Source: Burkholderia sp. Ac-20365 | GTDB taxonomy: Bacteria; Pseudomonadota; Gammaproteobacteria; Burkholderiales; Burkholderiaceae | Reading direction: 5' to 3' | Assembly: GCF_017104715.1 (NCBI RefSeq) | Contig: NZ_JAAGPI010000028.1 | Coordinates: 62,001-126,000 of the forward strand | Length of the DNA stretch: 64,000 nucleotides | In this document: piece after piece, positions 8,198 to 17,075 of the stretch | How the letters are laid out: each line of letters starts with the position of its first letter | Position numbering within the stretch: the first letter of the stretch is position 1 | The notes under the pieces: model-generated | Seen by the model: the letters and a program-made list of their open reading frames with translations, nothing else | Database searches by the model: none | Told to the model about the DNA's origin: nothing | Position numbers and translations under genes: made by a program

Positions 8198-9193
8198 TTA
8201 CGCGCTGCCGATGGTCGTGTCCGAGATCGCGCGCACGTCGATGCGGCGCGGCAGGATCGCATCGCGATACGCGGCGTCGGCGACCTTTTGCAATGCCGCG
8301 ATGTCGGCGTCGGAGACCAAGTGCTGTTTGAGCGACGCGCGCTTCGTGATCTGTTTTGCGGCGTCGAGCGGCGAACGCGTGAGGGTCGCGTAGATCTGCG
8401 CGTAAGCGTCGGCGTTCGCGACGGCCCAGTCGCCCGCCCGCTGATAGCGCTGCAGAACGTCTGCGATTGCAGCACGCTTGCGGGCATCGGCAAGTGACGC
8501 GCCCGATGCGGTGATGAAGCCCAGTCCGCTATTGATGCCCGTGCCGTCGCGCAGAATGCGCGCGCCGCGTTGTACCGCGATGCCGTAGTAAGGATCGAAT
8601 GTTGCCCACACTTCAATCGAACCGGAAGCGAAGGCGGCGAATGCATCGACGGGCAGGATGAAACGCACGGACACGTCGTCTTTCGACAGTCCCGCTTCCG
8701 CCAGTGCGCCATATAGCTGGAACTGCGAAATGCTGCCGCGTGCCGACGAAATAAATACCGTGCGTCCCTTCAGATCCGCGACCGTGCGAATCTTCGAATC
8801 CTGCGCAACGAGAATGCCGAGTTGGGCGCCGGAGCCGACACGCGTCGCGACGATCTTCAAGGTCGGATCACCGACAGCCGCCGCGAGCACAGGCAGATCG
8901 CCAGCGGGTGCGAGATCGACAGCGCCCGCGCGTTGTGCCTCGAAGAGCGGCGCAGCGCCCTGAAAGTTGGCCCAGCGAAACGCGTACGGCGTGCCGTCGA
9001 GTACTTTGGCCGCTTCAGCCAGCGCACGTGTGCCGCCCGCCTGATCGCCGAGCACGATTGTGGTCGACGCCGAGTCGGCAGCGAGTGCATTGCGCGCACT
9101 CGATACACCCATTGCCGCGATAGCAGGCGTCGTAGCAAGTGCGCGAAGCACACGTCGCCGCGCAGAAAAAGACGTTGGAACAGAAGCGCTCAT
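8198..9193 (-). CDS. ABC transporter substrate-binding protein, aliphatic-sulfonate type
   Basis: A 331-residue binding protein with an Arg-rich signal segment (SARRRVLRALATTP, then hydrophobic, ending ALAAD). Core motifs include GTRALAEAAKVLDG, FEAQRAGAVDLAPAGDLP, TVADLKGRTVFISSARGS and SIEVWATFDPYYGIAV, which is close to SsuA-like proteins. The ATG at 9193 was chosen because GAGGG lies 5 bases upstream; an upstream in-frame start at 9220 would disrupt the signal peptide. It is the first gene of the minus-strand ABC operon and lies divergent from another binding protein at 9461. The AT-rich 267-base gap between them must carry both promoters. Confidence 0.85.
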   Translation of the reverse strand: MSASVPTSFSARRRVLRALATTPAIAAMGVSSARNALAADSASTTIVLGDQAGGTRALAEAAKVLDGTPYAFRWANFQGAAPLFEAQRAGAVDLAPAGDLPVLAAAVGDPTLKIVATRVGSGAQLGILVAQDSKIRTVADLKGRTVFISSARGSISQFQLYGALAEAGLSKDDVSVRFILPVDAFAAFASGSIEVWATFDPYYGIAVQRGARILRDGTGINSGLGFITASGASLADARKRAAIADVLQRYQRAGDWAVANADAYAQIYATLTRSPLDAAKQITKRASLKQHLVSDADIAALQKVADAAYRDAILPRRIDVRAISDTTIGSA

Positions 9194-9460
9194 AAGCCCT
9201 CGCAATCGATATGCAAGCAAGCGTAACGACGAAGGCGCGCGGTGAGAATTATTCTATTTCTATATGTTTATCTCTCAGCAATATTTATGGTTTGCATCTT
9301 TTGAATGACGCGTTTCGTTCGCGTTTCATAGAGTCTTCGCTTATCTGCAAGCGTGCGATCCATAGCTAAAACATTCGCTTAGAAAGCGCCGATTCCGTTG
9401 CTACGATGGCGCATCGATCCATTCTCTCGCCCGAATCAATACAGAAAACGGAATACACGT

Positions 9461-10468
9461 ATGGCGTATATGACACGTCGAGCCTTCGCTCGCCTCGCAC
9501 TCGTTTCTCTGGTCTCGCTCAGTTCTGCGCTGGTTTCTGCGCAGAGCTTTGCGCAATCGTCGGGTGCACCTATTGCACTGCGCATCGGCTATCAGAAATC
9601 ATCGACGCTCATCACGCTGCTCAAGGCACGCGGCACGCTCGAAAAAGCACTCGCGCCGTTAAACGTGCGTGTCTCGTGGAATGAGTTCACGAGCGGCTTG
9701 CCGTTGACGGAAGCACTCAACGTCGATGCCGTCGATTTCAGCGCCGACGTTGCCGACACCGTGCCGATCTTCGCGCAAGCTGCGCATGCGCGCTTCGTGT
9801 ATGTCGCGCAGGAAGCGCCTTCGCCGGGCGCGCAGGCGATCATCGTCAAGAACGACAGTCCGCTGAAAACACTCGCTGATCTGAAGGGCAAACGCATCGC
9901 GGTGACGAAAGCAGCGGGCAGTCACTATCTGTTGCTGGCGGCATTGAACAAAGCAGGACTCTCGGCCGCCGATGTGAAGATCAGCTATCTGACGCCCGCT
10001 GACGGTCGCGCGGCGTTCGAGCGCGGCAGCGTCGATGCGTGGATTACGTGGGATCCCTATGTCGCATCCGTCGATAAAAACGCCGATGTGCGTATCCTCG
10101 CGAATGGCGACGGGCTGGCTTCGTATCAACGCTACTACCTCGCGTCGCGCACGTTCGCCGATGCGCATCCGGAAGTGGTGCAGGTCGTGTTCGATCAACT
10201 GAAGGAAGCGGGCGAATGGCTGCGCGCGCATCCCGATGATGCGGCCACAACGCTTGCGCCCGTGTGGGGACTCGACGCCGCGACGATCGAGCGAGCCAAC
10301 GCGCGGCGCAGTTATCTGGTGCGAGCCGTGGCGCCGCAGAATTTCGGCGAGCAGCAGATCATCGCCGATGCGTTCTTCAAGAACGGTCTGCTGCCCGCGC
10401 GCGTCGAAACGAATCAGGCGCAGTTGTGGGACTTCACGGCGAAGCGGCCCAAAACTTCGGGAGGCTAA
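9461..10468 (+). CDS. Third ABC substrate-binding protein, SsuA-like, divergent
   Basis: A binding protein of about 335 residues with a classical signal peptide (TRRAFARLALVSLVSLSSALVSAQSFAQ). Core features: LRIGYQKSSTLITLLKARGTLE, LPLTEALNVDAVDFSADVADTVP, TLADLKGKRIAVTKAAGSHYLL and GSVDAWITWDPYVA. These are typical of aliphatic sulfonate-binding proteins. The start at 9461 (or the Met three codons later) places the twin Arg just before the hydrophobic core. It has no permease or ATPase of its own and probably feeds the system encoded divergently on its left. The gene ends 16 bases before the convergent dihydroxyacetone kinase. Confidence 0.84.
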   Translation: MAYMTRRAFARLALVSLVSLSSALVSAQSFAQSSGAPIALRIGYQKSSTLITLLKARGTLEKALAPLNVRVSWNEFTSGLPLTEALNVDAVDFSADVADTVPIFAQAAHARFVYVAQEAPSPGAQAIIVKNDSPLKTLADLKGKRIAVTKAAGSHYLLLAALNKAGLSAADVKISYLTPADGRAAFERGSVDAWITWDPYVASVDKNADVRILANGDGLASYQRYYLASRTFADAHPEVVQVVFDQLKEAGEWLRAHPDDAATTLAPVWGLDAATIERANARRSYLVRAVAPQNFGEQQIIADAFFKNGLLPARVETNQAQLWDFTAKRPKTSGG

Positions 10469-10484
10469 CGCGCGTTGCCTGGCT

Positions 10485-12182
10485 TTAGCGCACGAACGGC
10501 GTCAACGCGCGCAGCCAGCACGCGACAGCCACCGCGCCACCGTCGGGTTCGCCCACTGCCCGCTCGCCGAGATAGCTCGCGCGGCCCACGCGCGGCATCA
10601 TCTTCGATGTCGATTCGGCGCCCTTTTCTGCGGCATCGACCGTCGCGGCCCACGCGGCCGCAAGCGGTTCGCTGCGCTTGACGGCAGCGGAGAACGCGTC
10701 GGCAGCGGGACGCAGTGCGTCGAGCATCGTGCGCTCGCCGGGCTGCGCGCCGCCTAGTTCCGATATCGCGTTGACGGCGACATCGAAAGCGTCGGCCCAA
10801 TCGGACGCAGCAGTCACGTTGCGCTCTCCAAGCCGGCGCGATGCGCGCAACAAAGCCGTCGCGTAGAACGGGCCGGAACTGCCCGCAATCGCACGTCGCA
10901 AAGTGACGGCCAGTTCGGCGAGCGCGTCGGACGGCGTGGGCCACGCTGTCGCCGGGATCGCGAGCACGGCCTCGCCCGCGCGCTTCATGCTCGAGCCGAG
11001 ATCGCCGTCGCCCGCTTTCGAATCGAGTTCGGTCAGGTGCGCTTCTTCAGCGATCAATGCATGCGCGGCTGCGTCGAAGGCGAGTTGCAATGGCGTGCGT
11101 TGCGCCGACGCGTCGCCGCCCGACACCGGCTCAGCCTTTACATCCGATGCGATACCCGTCGCGCCATCGACATTCACACGCCCCGCGCCCGCCCATGTTG
11201 CGACCTTGGTCGGCGCATCGAGCAGCGCAAGACGCGCGTCGTCGACACGCATTACCGAGATCGAGCACCCCGGCATGTTCAGCGCCGACAGTAACGTGCC
11301 GCACCACGCGCGCTCGATTTGCAATCCACGCTGTTTGAGCCCGTTGATCGCCGCACGCGCGACGACGGCCAGTTCCATCGGCGTGGTCGCGCCCAGCCCG
11401 TTGACGAGCAGCGCAACGCGCTCGCCGCCGGCCAGTTGCAGATCGTCGGTGATGGCGGCGAGCAAGGTGTCGGTCAATTGGTCTGCGGGCATTGGCTTTG
11501 TGCGTTGCACGCCCTTTTCGCCATGAATGCCGAGACCGAGTTCGATCTCGTCGTCCGCGAGACTGAAGCTCGACTGTTGCGTTGCGGGCAGCGTGCAACC
11601 GTCGAGCGCAACGCCCATCGTGCCGATCGCGTCGGCCGCACTGCGCGCGAGCGCCGTGACATCCGCGAGTGACTTGCCTGCCGCAGCCGCCGCGCCCGCA
11701 ACCTTGTGCACGAACACGGTTCCCGCGATGCCGCGCCGCCGCCCGCGCTCGACGGTGTTGCGCAGCGACACGTCGTCCGCGACCACGACGACTTCGACGG
11801 GAATGCCTTCAGTACGCGCCAGTTCGGCCGCGAGTCCGAAATTCAGGCGGTCGCCCGTGTAGTTCTTCACGACCAGCAGCGCCCCGTTCGGTCCCGCCGA
11901 TGCGCGGATCGCAGCCAGCACGGCATCCGTCGATGGCGACGTGAACACTTCGCCGCACACGGCCGCCGCCAGCATGCCTTCGCCGACATAGCCCGCATGC
12001 GCAGGCTCGTGCCCGCTGCCGCCGCCCGAAATGATCGCGACAGGCCGTGCAGCCGGTGCCGGCAGATCGCGCCGCACGACGACATTCTCGTCGCGCAGCA
12101 AGGCCGTGTCGGGCGACAGCATCGCAAGGCCTTCGAGCATCTCGCGCACGACATGGGACGGATCGTTCAGCAGTTTTTTCAT
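10485..12182 (-). CDS. dhaK: Single-chain dihydroxyacetone kinase (DhaK-DhaL fusion), ATP-type
   Basis: A 565-residue enzyme expected to phosphorylate dihydroxyacetone (or a related ketose or aldehyde) with ATP in the cytoplasm. The K domain (about 1-335) has ISGGGSGHEPAHAGYVG (51-67), VVKNYTGDRLNFG and the substrate-binding His at about 220 in GLGIHGEKG. The L domain (about 365-565) has the Mg-ATP motif DSKAGDGDLG with Asp387, Asp392 and Asp394, and GSSGPFYATALL. The one-polypeptide form matches Citrobacter-type or eukaryotic DHA kinases (about 550-590 residues) rather than the PTS-dependent E. coli split enzyme. No dhaM-like gene is nearby. The start ATG at 12182 fits the family N-terminus MKKLLNDP. 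A LysR gene lies upstream on the same strand. Confidence 0.9.
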   Translation of the reverse strand: MKKLLNDPSHVVREMLEGLAMLSPDTALLRDENVVVRRDLPAPAARPVAIISGGGSGHEPAHAGYVGEGMLAAAVCGEVFTSPSTDAVLAAIRASAGPNGALLVVKNYTGDRLNFGLAAELARTEGIPVEVVVVADDVSLRNTVERGRRRGIAGTVFVHKVAGAAAAAGKSLADVTALARSAADAIGTMGVALDGCTLPATQQSSFSLADDEIELGLGIHGEKGVQRTKPMPADQLTDTLLAAITDDLQLAGGERVALLVNGLGATTPMELAVVARAAINGLKQRGLQIERAWCGTLLSALNMPGCSISVMRVDDARLALLDAPTKVATWAGAGRVNVDGATGIASDVKAEPVSGGDASAQRTPLQLAFDAAAHALIAEEAHLTELDSKAGDGDLGSSMKRAGEAVLAIPATAWPTPSDALAELAVTLRRAIAGSSGPFYATALLRASRRLGERNVTAASDWADAFDVAVNAISELGGAQPGERTMLDALRPAADAFSAAVKRSEPLAAAWAATVDAAEKGAESTSKMMPRVGRASYLGERAVGEPDGGAVAVACWLRALTPFVR

Positions 12183-12265
12183 GGCGCAGAGCCTCGATGA
12201 ATTCGGATGAAGATGAACGTGGGCAATGAACGTGGGAAGCGCGGGCGGTAGCCTGAACGCACACT

Positions 12266-13189
12266 TTAGCCGGTGTGCGCAGACGACGCATCGGCCGCGG
12301 CTTGCTCCTTCAGGAAATCGACGAATGCGCGCAGCGGCGCGGGCAGATGGCGCCGGCCCGGATAGTAGAGAAACGGCCCGGAGAACGTCTGCCACCACGG
12401 CTGCAGAATCGGCTCCAGCGCGCCGCTATCGAGATGCGGCCGCAGCATGCCTTCGAACAGATGAATCACGCCCACACCCTCGAGCGCGGCGCTCACTGCA
12501 AGCTCGATCGCGGCGCTCGGCCTGACCACCAGCGGCCCCGTCGGATCGAGCCGCACCACTTCGCCATCGCGCTCGAAGTCCCAGGTCGGCATCGCGCCGC
12601 CCGCGAACTGGCCGCGCAGGCACGCGTGTTCGAGCAGATCGCGCGGATGCTCGGGGCGGCCATGCGCATCGAGATATTCGCGCGTCGCCGCCGTCGCAAA
12701 GCGCTGCACGCGCGGGCCGATAGGCACGGCAATCATGTCCTGTTCGAGCCGCTCCTCATAACGGATACCCGCGTCGCAGCCAATCGACAGCACGTCCGCA
12801 AAGCCGTCTTCAACGACGACTTCGACGCGGATGTCGGGATACATCTTCAGGAACGGCGCGACGACAGATGGCAGCGCGATGCGCGCGGCGCTGGACGGCA
12901 CGTTGAGCTTCAGCGTGCCGCTCGGCTTGTCGCGGAACACGTTGAGGACGTCGAGCGCGGCTTCCATTTCGCTGAAAAGCGGCGTGAGCTTGTCGATGAG
13001 CCGCTGGCCCGCTTCCGTCGGCGCGACGCTGCGTGTGGTGCGGTTCAGCAGCCGCAAGCCGAGCTTGGTTTCGAGACGGCGCACGGCAATGCTCAGGCTG
13101 GATGCGGACACGCCGCTCAGGCGCGCTGCATCGCGAAAGCCGCCCGCGCGCGCCACCGACACGAAAGCGGCAAGATCGTTGAGTTCCAT
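12266..13189 (-). CDS. LysR-family transcriptional regulator
   Basis: A 307-residue LTTR. The helix-turn-helix is in residues 1-60 (MELNDLAAFVSVARAGGF, then VSASSLSIAVRRLETKLGLRLLNRTTRSV), and the effector domain begins around residue 90 (PSGTLKLNVPSSAARIALP). It is transcribed divergently from the pyridoxal-reductase-like gene across a 106-base gap, which is the usual geometry for a LysR gene and its target. The dihydroxyacetone kinase lies 83 bases downstream on the same strand and may be co-transcribed. The effector is unknown. Confidence 0.87.
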   Translation of the reverse strand: MELNDLAAFVSVARAGGFRDAARLSGVSASSLSIAVRRLETKLGLRLLNRTTRSVAPTEAGQRLIDKLTPLFSEMEAALDVLNVFRDKPSGTLKLNVPSSAARIALPSVVAPFLKMYPDIRVEVVVEDGFADVLSIGCDAGIRYEERLEQDMIAVPIGPRVQRFATAATREYLDAHGRPEHPRDLLEHACLRGQFAGGAMPTWDFERDGEVVRLDPTGPLVVRPSAAIELAVSAALEGVGVIHLFEGMLRPHLDSGALEPILQPWWQTFSGPFLYYPGRRHLPAPLRAFVDFLKEQAAADASSAHTG

Positions 13190-13295
13190 GGCAGGCCATT
13201 GTTCAAGATTTTCAACAGCCCGTACACTTTAGATGGGTTTATTCAACAACGCAAACCGGCGACACTGTCACTCATCGACTACCACGGAGCGCGTC

Positions 13296-14186
13296 ATGCC
13301 GAACTTCAATACCGTTGAAACCTTCCCGCTGGCGGGCCGCCAGGTTCGCCGCATGGGCTACGGCGCAATGCAGCTCGCGGGCCCGGGCGTGTTCGGTCCG
13401 CCGAAGGACCGCGACGCCTGTGTTGCCGTACTGCGCGAGGCCATCGCGGCGGGCGTCAATCACATCGACACGAGCGACTTTTACGGACCGCACGTCACCA
13501 ACCAGATCATCCGCGAGGCGCTGCATCCGTATCCCGGCGACCTCACACTCGTCACCAAACTGGGCGCGATTCGCGGCGACGACGGTTCGTGGATTTCCGC
13601 GCGCGAGCCCGACGATCTGCGGCGCGGCGTGCACGACAATCTGCGAAACCTCGGCCTCGACGTGCTCGATATCGTGAACATTCGCGTGATGGGCAATGTT
13701 CACAGCCCCGCGGAAGGATCGATCGAAGAGCAGGTTGTCGCGCTCGCCGAATTGCAGCGCGACGGGCTTGTGAAGCACATCGGCCTGAGCAACGTGACGG
13801 CCGCGCAGATCGCAGAAGCGCAGCGCATCGTGCCGATCGTCTGCGTGCAGAATCAGTACAACCTCGTGAATCGCGAAGACGATGCGCTCGTCGATCAACT
13901 CGCCGCGCAGGGTATTGCGTATGTGCCGTTCTTTCCGCTTGGCGGGTTCACGCCGATCCAGTCATCGGCACTGTCGGACATTGCGCGGGAACTGAACGCG
14001 ACGCCGATGCAGGTTGCGCTCGCGTGGCTGCTGCATCGCGCGCCGAATATTCTGTTGATTCCTGGCACGTCGTCGCTCGCGCACCTGCGCGAGAACATGC
14101 AGGCCGCGCAGTTGAAGCTGAGCGACGATGTGCTCAAGCAACTGGATGCGATCGAAGGCACGAGCGCGAGCAGCGGCGGGCATTAA
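13296..14186 (+). CDS. pdxI: Aldo/keto reductase of the PdxI/YdbC (pyridoxal reductase) type
   Basis: A 296-residue NADPH-dependent TIM-barrel reductase. The N-terminal segment VRRMGYGAMQLAGPGVFGPP, the catalytic-pocket segment NHIDTSDFYGPHVTNQIIREAL (Asp and Tyr), the Lys in LTLVTKLGA, and FFPLGGFTPIQSS closely follow E. coli YdbC, now known as the pyridoxal reductase PdxI. As in that protein, the usual AKR active-site His segment (x-H-x-P/D) reads VNIRVMGN instead. The start ATG at 13296 has GGAG upstream; an earlier in-frame Met at 13233 lies in the divergent promoter region. The probable role is conversion of pyridoxal to pyridoxine in B6 salvage, assigned by family likeness. Confidence 0.8.
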   Translation: MPNFNTVETFPLAGRQVRRMGYGAMQLAGPGVFGPPKDRDACVAVLREAIAAGVNHIDTSDFYGPHVTNQIIREALHPYPGDLTLVTKLGAIRGDDGSWISAREPDDLRRGVHDNLRNLGLDVLDIVNIRVMGNVHSPAEGSIEEQVVALAELQRDGLVKHIGLSNVTAAQIAEAQRIVPIVCVQNQYNLVNREDDALVDQLAAQGIAYVPFFPLGGFTPIQSSALSDIARELNATPMQVALAWLLHRAPNILLIPGTSSLAHLRENMQAAQLKLSDDVLKQLDAIEGTSASSGGH

Positions 14187-14188
14187 GC

Positions 14189-15529
14189 TCAGCGGGATTG
14201 CGATCGCATCGCGGGTTCCGGCGCATCGGTCGCAGTGTCGTGCGCTGTCTCGCCTCGCATGCGGTCGTCCTGGTCAAGCACGGCACGCGCGGTTTTCATA
14301 TCGATTGCACGTTCCCAGCGCGCAACCGCAATCGTCGCGACGCCGTTGCCGATCAGGTTCGTCACGGCGCGCGCTTCGTTCAGGAAACGATCGACGCCAA
14401 GCAGCAGAACAAGCCCTGAAACAGGGATCTTTTGCATCGAAGCCAGCGTCGCCGCCAGTGCAACGAAGCCCGCGCCCGCAACGCCCGCCGAACCCTTCGA
14501 CGTCAGCAGCAGCACGCCCAGCACCAGCAGCTGATCCCAGATTGACAGGTGAATGTTCATTGCCTGCGCGATGAAGATTGCGGCCATCGTCAGATAGATC
14601 GCGGTGCCGTCGGCGTTGAACGTATAGCCTGTCGGCAGCACCATGCCGACTACGGGCTTGCTGCAGCCGAGCTTTTCGAGCTTGATCATCATTTGCGGCA
14701 ACACCGCTTCCGTCGATGCCGTGCCGAAGGTGATGAAGATTTCATCCTTGATATAGCGCAGGAATTTCCACAGCGACAGGCCGCACAGCCGCATCACCGC
14801 GCCGAGCACGACGACGATGAAGAGCACTGACGTCGCGTACAGCGCCAACATCAATTCGCCGAACGACGCGAGCGTGCCGATACCGTACTTCGCGACCGTG
14901 AACGCCATGCCGCCGAACGCGCCGATCGGTGCCGCATACATCACTATGCGCACGACGCCGAACATCGCCTGCAGAAACATGTCGAGCAGATCGACGAACG
15001 GCGCGGTGCGCGGACCGAGCCGCGCAAGTGCGATGGCAAGCAGCACGGAGAAGAAGATCACTGGCAGCATCTCGCCATTCGCGAATGCGCCGACCACGCT
15101 GTTCGGCACAATGCTCATGAAGAAATCGAGCATGCCGTGCTGATGCGCGCTGTGCGTGTAGGTGCTGATTGCCGCGCTGTCGATATGCGCGGGGTCGATG
15201 TTCATGCCGCTGCCCGGCTTCAGCACATTGACGACGACGAGCCCGATACCAAGCGCCAGCGTCGATGCAATTTCGAAGTACAGCACCGCTTTTACGCCGA
15301 CGCGCCCTGCTTCGTGAATATCGTTCATCCGCGCGATACCGACTACCACCGACGCAAAAATGATCGGCGCGAGCAGCATGCGAATGAGGCGAATGAAGAT
15401 ATCGCCGAGCGGCTTCATCTGCGAGCCGATATCGGGAATGAAATGACCGACCAGCACGCCGGCGACGATGCCGATCAGTACCTGGACGTAGAGCTTCGAT
15501 AGAGTCTTCGTCAGCTTCGAGCCTTGCAT
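14189..15529 (-). CDS. dctA: DctA-type dicarboxylate:cation symporter, probable tartrate/C4-acid uptake
   Basis: A 446-residue DAACS-family carrier in the inner membrane. Seen: the amphipathic N-terminal segment with LYVQVLIGIVAGVLVGHF, LGDIFIRLIRMLLAPIIFASVVVGIA, the re-entrant hairpin ITFGTASTEAVLP and the substrate/Na-binding region PTGYTFNADGTAIYLTMAAIF, then LLTSKGSAGVAGAGF and DRFLNEARAVTNLIGNGVAT. The ATG at 15529 has GGAG seven bases upstream; upstream in-frame codons belong to the leader. It follows the D-tartrate dehydratase gene on the same strand (160-base gap), so tartrate is the likely cargo here, by context only. It ends 2 bases from the convergent pdxI-like gene. Confidence 0.86.
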   Translation of the reverse strand: MQGSKLTKTLSKLYVQVLIGIVAGVLVGHFIPDIGSQMKPLGDIFIRLIRMLLAPIIFASVVVGIARMNDIHEAGRVGVKAVLYFEIASTLALGIGLVVVNVLKPGSGMNIDPAHIDSAAISTYTHSAHQHGMLDFFMSIVPNSVVGAFANGEMLPVIFFSVLLAIALARLGPRTAPFVDLLDMFLQAMFGVVRIVMYAAPIGAFGGMAFTVAKYGIGTLASFGELMLALYATSVLFIVVVLGAVMRLCGLSLWKFLRYIKDEIFITFGTASTEAVLPQMMIKLEKLGCSKPVVGMVLPTGYTFNADGTAIYLTMAAIFIAQAMNIHLSIWDQLLVLGVLLLTSKGSAGVAGAGFVALAATLASMQKIPVSGLVLLLGVDRFLNEARAVTNLIGNGVATIAVARWERAIDMKTARAVLDQDDRMRGETAHDTATDAPEPAMRSQSR

Positions 15530-15589
15530 GTCTGTCTCCTGTGCATGGCGTCCTGTGAGTGCGCCGTGCCGGCGCTCCTTGTGCCTGCT

Positions 15590-15615
15590 GCACGCATCTT
15601 TGCGCGTGCTTTTTT
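15590..15615 (+). terminator. Terminator-like hairpin oriented on the plus strand, antisense to the tartrate operon
   Basis: GCACGC (15590-15595) and GCGTGC (15604-15609) form a stem followed directly by six T residues on the plus strand. No plus-strand gene ends here; both flanking genes read leftward. It may stop antisense transcription or be chance. Confidence 0.35.
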
Positions 15616-15689
15616 CTTTGCTGCAAGTGCTGCTCAAAGCAGCGCGGGGCGTTCTTGTTCGCGCCCGTCGCCGCCTTGCCGTTACGTCG

Positions 15690-16856
15690 TTACACAGAAA
15701 TCTGCTGCATCACCGCGAACAGATCCGACTTCCCTTCGAAGCCGATACCCGGCAGGTCCGGCATCGTGATGTAGCCGTTGTCGACCTTCACGCCATCGGG
15801 GAAGCCGCCGAACGGCTGGAACAGATCCGGATACGATTCGTTGCCGCCCAGTCCCAGGCCCGCCGCGATGTTCAGCGACATCTGATGCCCGCCGTGCGGA
15901 ATGCAGCGGCTCGCCGACCAGCCGTGCTGATGCAGCATCTCCAGCGTGCGCAGATATTCGACGAGACCGTAGCTCAGCGCGCAGTCGAATTGCAGCCAGT
16001 CGCGATCGGCGCGCATGCCGCCGTAGCGGATCAGGTTGCGCGCATCCTGCATCGAGAACAGGTCTTCACCTGTCGCCATCGGCTTGTCGTAGTAGTTGCG
16101 CAGCGTGGCCTGCAATTCGAAGTCGAGCGGGTCGCCCGGCTCTTCGTACCAGAACAGGTCGTATTGCGACAGCGCCTTCGCGTACTGGATCGCCGTGTCG
16201 AGATCGAAGCGGCCGTTGGCATCGACGGCGAGCTTCTGGCCGTCGCCGAGCACGCTGAGAATCGAATCGATGCGGCGCAGGTCTTCATCGAGCGACGCGC
16301 CGCCGATTTTCTTTTTCACCACCGTGTAGCCGCGGTCGATATAGCTGCGCATCTCGTCCTTCAGCTTGCCGTGATCCTGGCCCGGGTAGTAGTAACCGCC
16401 CGCTGCGTAGACGAACACCTTGCGGTTCGGCTTGCCGTTGCCGTAACGGTCCGCGAGCAACTGGAACAGCGGCTTGCCTTCGATCTTCGCGACGGCATCC
16501 CACACGGCCATATCGATCGTGCCGATCGCCACCGAGCGCTCGCCGTGGCCGCCCGGCTTTTCGTTCTTGAACATCGTCGCCCAGATCTTGTGCGGGTCGA
16601 GGTTGTCGCCGGCGTCGTTGACGAGCGAGGCCGGGTCCGCTTCCGTCAGGCGCGGAATGAAGCGCTCGCGCATCAGCGTGCCCTGCCCGTAGCGGCCGTT
16701 CGAATTGAAGCCGTAGCCAATCACCGGCTTGCCGTCGCGGATCACGTCGGTGACCACGGCGACGAGGCTCAGCGTCATCTTGCTGAAGTCGATGTACGCA
16801 TTGCGGATGGGGGAACTGATCGGAAAGGTCTTCTCGCGGATTTCAACGATTCTCAT
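15690..16856 (-). CDS. tarD: D(-)-tartrate dehydratase (enolase superfamily)
   Basis: A 388-residue enzyme expected to convert D-tartrate to oxaloacetate and water (EC 4.2.1.81). The N-terminus MRIVEIREKTFPISSPIRNAY and NSNGRYGQGTLMRERF are typical of the characterised Bradyrhizobium enzyme family (389 residues). Active-site residues line up with a one-residue offset: the KxK-type Lys183 in VVKKKIGGA, metal ligands Asp212 (VDANG), Glu238 (WYEEP) and Glu264 (TGEDL), and the catalytic His321 in IPHGGH. It is the first gene of a two-gene operon with the DctA-type carrier and is divergent from a LysR gene. A large inverted repeat sits in the shared promoter region. Confidence 0.88.
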   Translation of the reverse strand: MRIVEIREKTFPISSPIRNAYIDFSKMTLSLVAVVTDVIRDGKPVIGYGFNSNGRYGQGTLMRERFIPRLTEADPASLVNDAGDNLDPHKIWATMFKNEKPGGHGERSVAIGTIDMAVWDAVAKIEGKPLFQLLADRYGNGKPNRKVFVYAAGGYYYPGQDHGKLKDEMRSYIDRGYTVVKKKIGGASLDEDLRRIDSILSVLGDGQKLAVDANGRFDLDTAIQYAKALSQYDLFWYEEPGDPLDFELQATLRNYYDKPMATGEDLFSMQDARNLIRYGGMRADRDWLQFDCALSYGLVEYLRTLEMLHQHGWSASRCIPHGGHQMSLNIAAGLGLGGNESYPDLFQPFGGFPDGVKVDNGYITMPDLPGIGFEGKSDLFAVMQQISV

Positions 16857-16918
16857 GGTGACTCCAGGCTTCGGGACTTCAGGAGCCGCTAGGTTATGCG
16901 CGAATCGGCACGCTATGA

Positions 16919-16955
16919 TTCACTGAAAGTCACTTCATTATTAACTTTCGGTGAA
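16919..16955. promoter_or_regulatory. Near-perfect 12-bp inverted repeat, candidate LysR operator
   Basis: TTCACTGAAAGT (16919-16930) and ACTTTCGGTGAA (16944-16955) are reverse complements with one mismatch, separated by 13 bases. It lies between the divergent tartrate dehydratase and LysR genes, 63 bases from the dehydratase start. This size and position suit the recognition site of a LysR dimer or tetramer. Confidence 0.65.
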
Positions 16956-17075
16956 TACTGGAATCGCGTCCCAGCTGGAGTTCGTCTGTGCTGCCGTCGA
17001 TAGCGGCCAAAAACCGCTAGCGTCATTCGCAGTTATGATTCGTCGATCACGCTCACTTCTCTATCTCTGCTTTCA

